Origin: Deltaproteobacteria bacterium
Lineage (GTDB): Bacteria; Myxococcota; Myxococcia; Myxococcales; 40CM-4-68-19
DNA length: 5,084 nt
Reading direction: 5' to 3'
NCBI GenBank assembly: GCA_005879505.1
Contig: VBKQ01000230.1
Span: 1 to 5,084, forward strand
This document shows positions 1 through 5,084 of this stretch, in pieces. The translations under genes were made by a program, and so were the position numbers. Position 1 is the stretch's first letter; each line of letters begins with the position of its first letter. The notes under the pieces were generated by a model. That model ran no database searches. It was given only the letters and a program-made list of their open reading frames with translations, and was not told the origin of the DNA.

Positions 1-304
1 CGCGGCTCGAGCGCGCATTCTCGCGCGCCGCCGCGATCGATCTCCTCAGGCTGACGGGCACGCGCTCGTCGAGCGTCAGGTAGCGCTGCACGGCGTCGCC
101 GTCGGCCGCCGCGAAGGGCCCGCACAGCTCGGCGAAGCGCTCCTGCTCGCCGGCGGTGATCACCACCGGCTGCCAGCACTGCTCCGGCGTCAGCTCGGAA
201 TCGAGCGCGAGCGAGGCCGTTACTTGAAGGAGACGGGCCGTGCTCTCGGTGCGCTCCAGGTAGCGGCCGAACCAGAAGCAATGATCGGCGACCCGGGAGA
301 TCAT
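1..304 (-). CDS. Alpha-E domain protein, N-terminal 101 residues (cut by left window edge)
   Basis: This is the start of an alpha-E (DUF403, COG2307) protein, an all-helical family of unknown biochemical role that is usually found beside circularly permuted ATP-grasp and transglutaminase-like genes. The ATG at 304-302 overlaps the TGA of the preceding ATP-grasp gene as ATGA. From it the frame stays open to the window edge. The first residues read MISRVADHCFWFGRYLERTE, the family's N-terminal signature (S-R-V-A-D, then W-x-G-R-Y-L-E-R, residues 3-18), which fixes the start. A second family motif, A-A-R-E-N-A-R, occupies residues 92-98 close to the edge. Alpha-E proteins are typically about 300 residues, so roughly one third is visible. 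There is no signal peptide or membrane segment in this part, so a cytoplasmic protein is inferred. It may be a partner or scaffold for the ATP-grasp enzyme, since the two are fused in some genomes, but no activity has been shown. Family assignment is secure; function is not. Confidence 0.93.
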   Translation of the reverse strand, partial: MISRVADHCFWFGRYLERTESTARLLQVTASLALDSELTPEQCWQPVVITAGEQERFAELCGPFAAADGDAVQRYLTLDERVPVSLRRSIAAARENARSSR

Positions 305-1749
305 GGCTTCATCACCCAGGTATCCTTCGAGCCGCCGCCCTGGCTCGAGTTGACGACGTACGATCCCTCGACGAGGGCGACGCGCGTGAGCCCGCCGGGC
401 AGCACCCACGCGCCATTCTTCCCGAACAGCGAGTATGGCCGCAGGTCCACGCGCCTGGGGACGACGTGTCCCGAGACCTTGTCCCAGGTCGGACAAGTGG
501 AGAGCTCGATCAGCCTTTGCGCGACGTAGCTCCGCGGCTCCGCCTGGATCTTCGCACGGAACGCATCGCGCTCGGCCGCGCTCGCCTGGGGTCCGATGAG
601 CATCCCGTAGCCGCCGGCTTCGTCGACGGCCTTCACCACCATCTCGGCCAGGTGCTCGAGGACGTATTGCCGGTCGTTCTCGCGGAAGCAGACCCAGGTC
701 CGGACCTGCTCGAGCAGCGGCTCCTCCGCGAGGTAGAAGCGGACCATCTCCGGCACGTACGCATAGACCGCCTTGTCGTCGGCGACGCCGTTTCCCGGAG
801 CGTTCGCGAGGGCGACGTTCCCTTTCGCCCAGGCGCGCATGATTCCCGGGACGCCGAGCATGCTGTCCTTGCGGAACACCTCGGGGTCGAGGAACGCTTC
901 GTCCGTCCGCCGGTAGACGACGTGCACGCGCCTCGGACCGCTCGTCGTCCGCAGCCACACCCGGTCGTCGTCGACGAACAGGTCGGCGGCCTCGACCAGC
1001 TCGAGACCCATCGTGCGGGCGAGGAAGCTATGCTCGAAGTACGCCGAGTTGTAAGGGCCGGGCGTGAGCACGACGATCGTGGACTCCTCCTGGGAGACCG
1101 GCGATACCGAGACCAGCGTCTCCGCCAGCCGGGCTGGATAGTCCTCGACCCTCTGCACGCGGGCGACGTCCACGGTCCTGGGCATCACCCGCTTGGTGAC
1201 CACCCTGTTTTCGAGGACGTAGCTCACCCCGCTGGGCGTCCGCAAGTTGTCCTCGAGGACGCGGAAGGTGCCGGATGGATCGCGGATGAGATCGATCCCG
1301 CTCACGTGGATGCGAACGCCGCCGGGCGCCGAAGTCCCACGCAGTATGGGCAGGTACTGTTTGGCGCCGAGGACCAGCTCGCGGGGGATACGTCCCTCTG
1401 CGAGGATGCGCTGCTCGCCGTAGACGTCGTCGAGGAACATGGAGAGCGCGCGCAGCCGTTGCTGCAGGCCCTCCTCGACTTTCCGCCACTCCTCCGCGGA
1501 GATGAGCCGCGGCAACAGGCAGACGGGGAAGATCTTCTCCGTCCCGCGGTCGTCGTTGTAGACGGAGAAGGTCACGCCCTGGTTGAGCAGCGCCCGCTCG
1601 GCGAGCGTCTGGCAGCGCCCGAACTCCAGGGCCGTGCGGCTGTCGAGCGCGTCGATCGCGCGGCCGAATCCGAGGCGGGGCTTTCCCTCCCCGTCGAACA
1701 GCTCGTCCCAGACGCCGGGGAGACCGCGGTAGCCGCCGAACAGGTTCAT
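301..1749 (-). CDS. Circularly permuted ATP-grasp protein (DUF404/DUF407, CP_ATPgrasp family)
   Basis: A complete 482-residue protein, the normal length for COG2308. ATP-grasp enzymes use ATP to activate a carboxylate as acyl-phosphate and join it to an amine or thiol; the substrate of this branch is unknown. The N-terminal part has DDVYGEQRIL (residues 107-116) and then VLEDNLRTPSGVSYVLENR (164-182), whose E166-x-N168 fits the metal-binding ExN of ATP-grasp. The middle holds LTPGPYNSAYFEH (228-240), VYRRTDEAFLDP (278-289) and NAPGNGVADDKAVYAYVP (316-333). The nucleotide-binding lysine and glycine-rich loop follow at VVKAVDEAGGYG (371-382). The C-terminus carries RRVDLRPYSLFG (432-443), GGLTRVAL (452-459) and VVNSSQGGGSKDTWV (465-479). 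The ExN thus precedes the glycine loop, the reverse of ordinary ATP-grasp order. The ATG lies 3 bases after the stop of the upstream gene, with GGACGAG as a plausible ribosome site. No signal peptide is seen, so the protein is taken as cytosolic. The family call is near certain; the ligase reaction is predicted, not proven. Confidence 0.96.
   Translation of the reverse strand: MNLFGGYRGLPGVWDELFDGEGKPRLGFGRAIDALDSRTALEFGRCQTLAERALLNQGVTFSVYNDDRGTEKIFPVCLLPRLISAEEWRKVEEGLQQRLRALSMFLDDVYGEQRILAEGRIPRELVLGAKQYLPILRGTSAPGGVRIHVSGIDLIRDPSGTFRVLEDNLRTPSGVSYVLENRVVTKRVMPRTVDVARVQRVEDYPARLAETLVSVSPVSQEESTIVVLTPGPYNSAYFEHSFLARTMGLELVEAADLFVDDDRVWLRTTSGPRRVHVVYRRTDEAFLDPEVFRKDSMLGVPGIMRAWAKGNVALANAPGNGVADDKAVYAYVPEMVRFYLAEEPLLEQVRTWVCFRENDRQYVLEHLAEMVVKAVDEAGGYGMLIGPQASAAERDAFRAKIQAEPRSYVAQRLIELSTCPTWDKVSGHVVPRRVDLRPYSLFGKNGAWVLPGGLTRVALVEGSYVVNSSQGGGSKDTWVMKP
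311..316 (-). promoter_or_regulatory. Possible ribosome binding site of the alpha-E gene, within the ATP-grasp coding end
   Basis: On the minus strand GGTGAT is followed by GAAGCC and the ATG at 304-302. GGTGAT matches the 3' half of the extended Shine-Dalgarno sequence (AAGGAGGTGAT) with a 6-base spacer. It also encodes part of the C-terminal W-V-M of the ATP-grasp protein, so the match may be chance. The ATGA stop-start overlap at 304-301 is the stronger reason to expect re-initiation here. Confidence 0.35.
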
Positions 1750-1752
1750 CGG

Positions 1753-4700
1753 TCACTCGTCCGGTGGCGGGAGAGGCGGATGGTCCCCGGGAAGGCGCCG
1801 TAAATCCAGGGTCCACGGAGTGTCCCCGGCCGGCCCCGCCGGTAGGGCGAAGCGGGCCTCGCTGGAGGCCAGCGGAGCGTGAACGGCGGAGGAGATCGGC
1901 CACGGCGCGGGCCCCTCGATGGTGAACCGCTGCGCCCGTCTGGCTGCGGCCTCGAAGCGCGTCAGGGGCGGCGTACCGAAGGCGCGACCCTCGGGATGCC
2001 AGACGTGATAGGCGCACGCCCCGAGCGACCTTCGCGCCCAGCGATCGACGACGTCGAACCGGATCGGATGGTGGATCCCGAGGTGCGGGTGGAGGCTGTG
2101 AGGCGGTGCCCACGCGCGGAAGCGCACGCCGGCGGCTGTCTCCCCCCGGGTCCGGGTCGGCTTCAGCGCGAGCTCGAATCCGTTGACGAGCACTTCATGC
2201 CGGCCGGGGACCACTCCTCTGGCTCGCACCTCGATCCGTTCGACCGACGAATCGACGTAGCGGGACGTGCCGCCCGCCGTCGCCTCCTCGCCGAGGGCGT
2301 TCCAGGGCTCGAGCGCGTTGCGCACCTCGAGCAGCACGTCGCCGGCCTGCAGCTGGCCCGCGAGGGGACACCGCAGCTCGAGGAAGGCGCGATAAGCCTC
2401 CGCGGGATGGGGCAGGCCGCGCGACCCGAGGAACGCGAGCACGTCCTCGAAGTCCTGCCAGAGCCAGGTGGGGAGGAGGAAGCGATCGTGCAGCTCCTGT
2501 CCCCAGCGGACGAGGGGCGCGCGATAGGGCTCTTGCGCCAGCGCCGCCACCAGCGCGCGGACGAGCTGCGCCTGCGCCACCATCATGCGCGGATGTGGAG
2601 GCATCTCGAATGCGCGCAGCTCGACCAGTCCCTGCCGGCCGTGCGCGGTCCGCCAGTCGAACAGCTTGTCGATCGAGATCTCTGCGCGGTGCGTGTTGCC
2701 GGCGACGTCGATGAGCAGATGCCGGAAGAGCGCGTCCGCCAGCCATGGCGCGGGCGGGCCTGCGCTCGGGTCGTGCTCGAACGCGCGCGTCAGCGCGATC
2801 TCCATCTCGTACAGCGCGTCGTGGCGCGCTTCGTCGAGACGTGGCGCCTGCGAGGTGGGACCGACGAACAGGCCGGTAAAGAGATACGAGATCGACGGGT
2901 GGTGCTGGAGGAAGGTGATGAAGCTGGCGAGCAGGCGTGGATCGCGCAGCCAGGGGCTGCGCTGAGGCGTCGGACCGCCGAGCGTGATGTGGTTACCGCC
3001 TCCCGACCCGGTCATGCGGCCATCGAGCAGGTATTTCTCCGCGTGCAGGCCTGTGTGGAGCGCGGCGTCGAAGACCGTCTCCACCATCGTCCGGTGCTGC
3101 GCGAAACTCGAGGCAGGCGGCAGGTTCACCTCGACGACGCCCGGGTCGGGAGCGATGGACATTCGCGTGAACAGCGGATCCGGCGGCGGCGGATAGCCCT
3201 CGAGCAGCACCGGATCGTCGACGGAGTGACGGGCCTCGCCGACGGCGGCGATCAGCGCCAGGAACTCCTTCGCCGACGAGACCGGCGGCAAGAAGACACA
3301 CAGCGCACCGCCGCGGGGCTCGACGCAGAGCGCCGTCCGCACCGCGAACGCCGGCTTGCGCGCCGCCGGCTTGGGCGGAGGCAACAGCTGCTGAACGACT
3401 TCCGCGGCGACCTTGCCCTCCGCAACCCGGCGCAGCAGGCGCGTGCGTTCCCGTTCCGCCTCGCGAGCAGCAGCTTCGGGGCTGCGCGGATCGGGCGGCT
3501 CGACCGGCTCCTCGGCGATCCCGACGGCTGGCGGGCCGCCGAGAGAGGCGAGCGGCAGCCGCAGCCCGATGGGCGAGTCGCCCGGCAACAGGTACAGCCT
3601 GCCGGGCCGGAAGCTCCACCGCTCGCTGCGGAATGCGCCTTCCACGAACTTGAGCGGCAGGACGTAACCCGCCTCGGCGCCCAGGCCCCGGTCAAGGACG
3701 CGCGCGAGCCGCCTCCGCTCCTCGGGATCGCGCAGGTCCGCCGCGAGCGGATCGACGTCGATCGGCAACGCGGCTTCCTCGCGGAGGTGCTGCCACGGAT
3801 CCTCGTAAGCGGGGAGGACGAATCCCTCGAGCCCGACGCGAGCGGCGATCGCTTCCGCGAGCGATCGCGCGCTCCCGAGCTTCTGGGCATCGGCCGCGCC
3901 CTGCGCAATGCCAGGCTCGCCTCGCCACGGATCCGCGCCGCGCTCCTCCCACAGAGGAGCACCGTCCCGGCGGCCGATCAGCTCCAAGGTCCAGCGCGGA
4001 AGGCTCTCTCCCGGAAATTGTTTGCCCTGCCGGAGCAGCAGCACACCCCCGGGACTCATCCGCTTTTGCAGCTCGCGCGCGAGCTGGATGCCTTGCTCCC
4101 ACTTGGTCGCGCCGAGCGCCTCGCCGTTCCATTCCGGACGCTCCGGGTGCAGGCGGGAATTGAACGTCGGTTCGCCGCCGCAGGTCAGCTCGATGCCCAG
4201 CGCGCGCAGTTTCCCGTCGGTCTGATCGCCAGCTTCGCAGAGGGCGGTCCAGGTCTCGTCCATGAAGGGCGCCGTCGGGCGCACTTCGTGCCCCAGGCGC
4301 CCGACGCGCATCTCGAACAGGACCTCGTCGGCGACGACGTCGGTCGACCCTTCGATCGGCGCGGCCAGTCGTGGGAGGGCAGTACAAGCGAGCGGGATGT
4401 GCCCCTCGCCGCACATGAGCCCGCTCGTCGCGTCGAGACCCACCCATCCACCGCCGGGCAGGAACACCTCGGCCCACGCATGCAGGTCGACGACGTCGCG
4501 CGAAACGCCTTTCGGCTCGTTCGGGATCATCCCCTCGTCCCGGAGCTGCACCAGGTACCCGGAGACGAACCGGGCGGCGAGACCGCGCGCACGCAGCGCC
4601 GCGACGAGCAACACGGCGGAGTCCCGGCAGCTGCCGCGACCCTGCCGAAGGGTCTCCTCGGGAGTCCAGATGCCGGGCTCGTCGCGAATGACGTAGCGGA

Positions 4701-5084
4701 CGGCCTTGTGCACCCGGCGGTTCATCTCCACGACGAGGGGAATCGTCTCGCCGCCTTGCGGCAGGGCATCCAGGAACTGATTCGCCAGCGGGCCCAGCGC
4801 AAACGTGGGGTCGCCGGGATCCAGATACGCGGCGAGCTCGTGCGCGAGCAGGCCGTAGTCGAAGGGCGTCTTCCCGGCGTCCGGCTCGAGAGTGAAGTCG
4901 AAGGGATTGACGGGCCGGATGTCGACCGCGAGCTCGACCGTGACGCCAAGCTCGGTGAGACATCCCGATGGCCAGCTCGCGCGCGCGACGAAATTCCCCG
5001 CGGGGTCTTGCTGCCAGCGCAGCTCTCCCGGCGGGGTGAGGTGCAATCCGTATGTCTCGATGCGCGCCCGCGCGTGCGCCGCCG
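1753..5084 (-). CDS. Transglutaminase-like / DUF2126 fusion protein (5' end beyond right window edge)
   Basis: The frame is open from the right edge to the TGA at 1755-1753. Numbering below counts the codon at 5046-5044 as residue 1; twelve in-frame codons precede it (AAHARARIETYG), so the true start is outside, probably 25-40 residues upstream. Residues 1 to about 60 resemble the bacterial transglutaminase N-terminal beta region (WQQDPAGNF at 11-19, NPFDFTLEP at 47-55). A papain-fold transglutaminase core follows with Cys140 (GRGSCRDSA), His189 (DLHAWAEVF) and Asp205 (GLDATSG), so the triad is intact. From about residue 270 to the end is DUF2126: CGGEPTFNS (289-297), PAYEDPW (412-418), YLLPGDSPIG (485-494), TALCVEPRGG (571-580), VVEVNLPPA (637-645), GSGGGNHITLGGP (680-692), GPTSQAPRLDEARHDALYE (729-747), GNTHRAEISIDKLFDW (783-798), LVELRAFEMPP (807-817) and ELHDRFLLP (851-859). 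DUF2126 has been proposed to be a circularly permuted glutamine-synthetase-like ligase (Iyer et al. 2009). The full protein would be about 1,130-1,150 residues, a usual size for this fusion. No signal peptide can be judged, because the N-terminus is missing. It leads the visible operon and probably supplies a peptidase or amide-transfer step plus a ligase step. Substrates are unknown. Confidence 0.95.
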   Translation of the reverse strand, partial: AAHARARIETYGLHLTPPGELRWQQDPAGNFVARASWPSGCLTELGVTVELAVDIRPVNPFDFTLEPDAGKTPFDYGLLAHELAAYLDPGDPTFALGPLANQFLDALPQGGETIPLVVEMNRRVHKAVRYVIRDEPGIWTPEETLRQGRGSCRDSAVLLVAALRARGLAARFVSGYLVQLRDEGMIPNEPKGVSRDVVDLHAWAEVFLPGGGWVGLDATSGLMCGEGHIPLACTALPRLAAPIEGSTDVVADEVLFEMRVGRLGHEVRPTAPFMDETWTALCEAGDQTDGKLRALGIELTCGGEPTFNSRLHPERPEWNGEALGATKWEQGIQLARELQKRMSPGGVLLLRQGKQFPGESLPRWTLELIGRRDGAPLWEERGADPWRGEPGIAQGAADAQKLGSARSLAEAIAARVGLEGFVLPAYEDPWQHLREEAALPIDVDPLAADLRDPEERRRLARVLDRGLGAEAGYVLPLKFVEGAFRSERWSFRPGRLYLLPGDSPIGLRLPLASLGGPPAVGIAEEPVEPPDPRSPEAAAREAERERTRLLRRVAEGKVAAEVVQQLLPPPKPAARKPAFAVRTALCVEPRGGALCVFLPPVSSAKEFLALIAAVGEARHSVDDPVLLEGYPPPPDPLFTRMSIAPDPGVVEVNLPPASSFAQHRTMVETVFDAALHTGLHAEKYLLDGRMTGSGGGNHITLGGPTPQRSPWLRDPRLLASFITFLQHHPSISYLFTGLFVGPTSQAPRLDEARHDALYEMEIALTRAFEHDPSAGPPAPWLADALFRHLLIDVAGNTHRAEISIDKLFDWRTAHGRQGLVELRAFEMPPHPRMMVAQAQLVRALVAALAQEPYRAPLVRWGQELHDRFLLPTWLWQDFEDVLAFLGSRGLPHPAEAYRAFLELRCPLAGQLQAGDVLLEVRNALEPWNALGEEATAGGTSRYVDSSVERIEVRARGVVPGRHEVLVNGFELALKPTRTRGETAAGVRFRAWAPPHSLHPHLGIHHPIRFDVVDRWARRSLGACAYHVWHPEGRAFGTPPLTRFEAAARRAQRFTIEGPAPWPISSAVHAPLASSEARFALPAGPAGDTPWTLDLRRLPGDHPPLPPPDE
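1756..1762 (-). promoter_or_regulatory. Likely ribosome binding site of the ATP-grasp gene, inside the DUF2126 stop region
   Basis: On the minus strand GGACGAG is followed by TGACCG and then the ATG at 1749-1747. It differs by one base from GGAGGAG and sits 6 bases before the start codon, a normal spacing. It overlaps the last codons of the DUF2126 gene, whose TGA lies between the site and the ATG. A ribosome finishing the upstream gene would therefore end on top of this site, which favours coupled translation. The match is short and the DNA is GC-rich, so this is a modest call. Confidence 0.45.

Noticed and set aside
224..529. A 101-codon plus-strand frame at the left end
   Set aside because: It lies opposite the alpha-E start and the ATP-grasp C-terminus, both of which match their families closely. 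It shows no domain or good ribosome site.
1750..1752. The gap between the DUF2126 and ATP-grasp genes as a place for a promoter or terminator
   Set aside because: It is only three bases long. No hairpin with a T-run was seen around it, and the flanking bases are coding.
466..1803. A 445-codon open frame on the plus strand, antisense to the ATP-grasp gene
   Set aside because: It lies almost wholly opposite a gene with clear family motifs, and its translation is Arg/Asp/Val/Glu/Leu-rich with no recognisable domain. Long antisense frames of this kind are expected in GC-rich DNA.
1028..2113. A 361-codon minus-strand frame spanning the DUF2126/ATP-grasp junction
   Set aside because: Its product is low-complexity Arg/Ala/Pro/Gly-rich and it overlaps two well-supported genes in another frame. 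It is a GC-driven shadow frame.
3845..3868. Two copies of the palindrome GCGATCGC (3845-3852 and 3861-3868) close together
   Set aside because: They fall in codons for Ala-Ile-Ala and Arg-Ser-Leu in a conserved coding region. Such palindromes arise readily in GC-rich codon use, and no further regular copies or spacing suggest a site.
3692..4963. A 423-codon minus-strand frame inside the transglutaminase-DUF2126 gene
   Set aside because: The translation is dominated by Arg, Ala, Gly and Ser with no motifs, while the overlapping frame has an intact catalytic triad and family blocks.
5044..5046. TTG codon as the start of the transglutaminase-DUF2126 protein
   Set aside because: The frame continues open upstream to the window edge, and the upstream residues (AAHARARIETYG) fit the beta-strand region that precedes WQQDP in this family. 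The real start is outside.

Overview
The window is wholly coding and very GC-rich (estimated by eye at two thirds or more). It holds three co-directional genes, all on the minus strand, so transcription runs from the right edge to the left. From upstream to downstream they are: (1) a very large transglutaminase-DUF2126 fusion protein, cut at its N-terminus by the right edge; (2) a complete circularly permuted ATP-grasp protein (DUF404/DUF407, CP_ATPgrasp family); (3) the first 101 residues of an alpha-E domain protein, cut by the left edge. Only 3 bases separate genes 1 and 2, and genes 2 and 3 overlap by four bases (ATGA). This is a tight, probably translationally coupled operon. No promoter, terminator, RNA gene, mobile element, CRISPR array or intergenic stretch lies inside the window.

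The set matches a conserved but experimentally poorly understood bacterial gene neighbourhood. Iyer, Abhiman, Burroughs and Aravind (2009, Molecular BioSystems) proposed from comparative genomics that a circularly permuted ATP-grasp, a circularly permuted glutamine-synthetase-like ligase, an alpha-helical (alpha-E) protein and an NTN-hydrolase peptidase form a peptide synthesis or peptide-tagging system. Three of those parts can be recognised here, plus a transglutaminase-like papain-fold domain joined to the GS-like (DUF2126) region. The fourth part, a proteasome-like NTN hydrolase (Anbu), is not in the window and could lie beyond either edge. Every key motif I looked for is present: Cys-His-Asp in the transglutaminase domain, and ExN plus a glycine-rich loop, in permuted order, in the ATP-grasp. 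The genes therefore look functional.

The organism cannot be named from this window. High GC, GC-rich codon third positions and the operon type fit Myxococcota/Deltaproteobacteria-like, Acidobacteria-like or other high-GC soil bacteria; this is a weak inference. The system is known as a family, so it is not new in itself. Its substrate and product remain unknown, which is the main reason to look twice.
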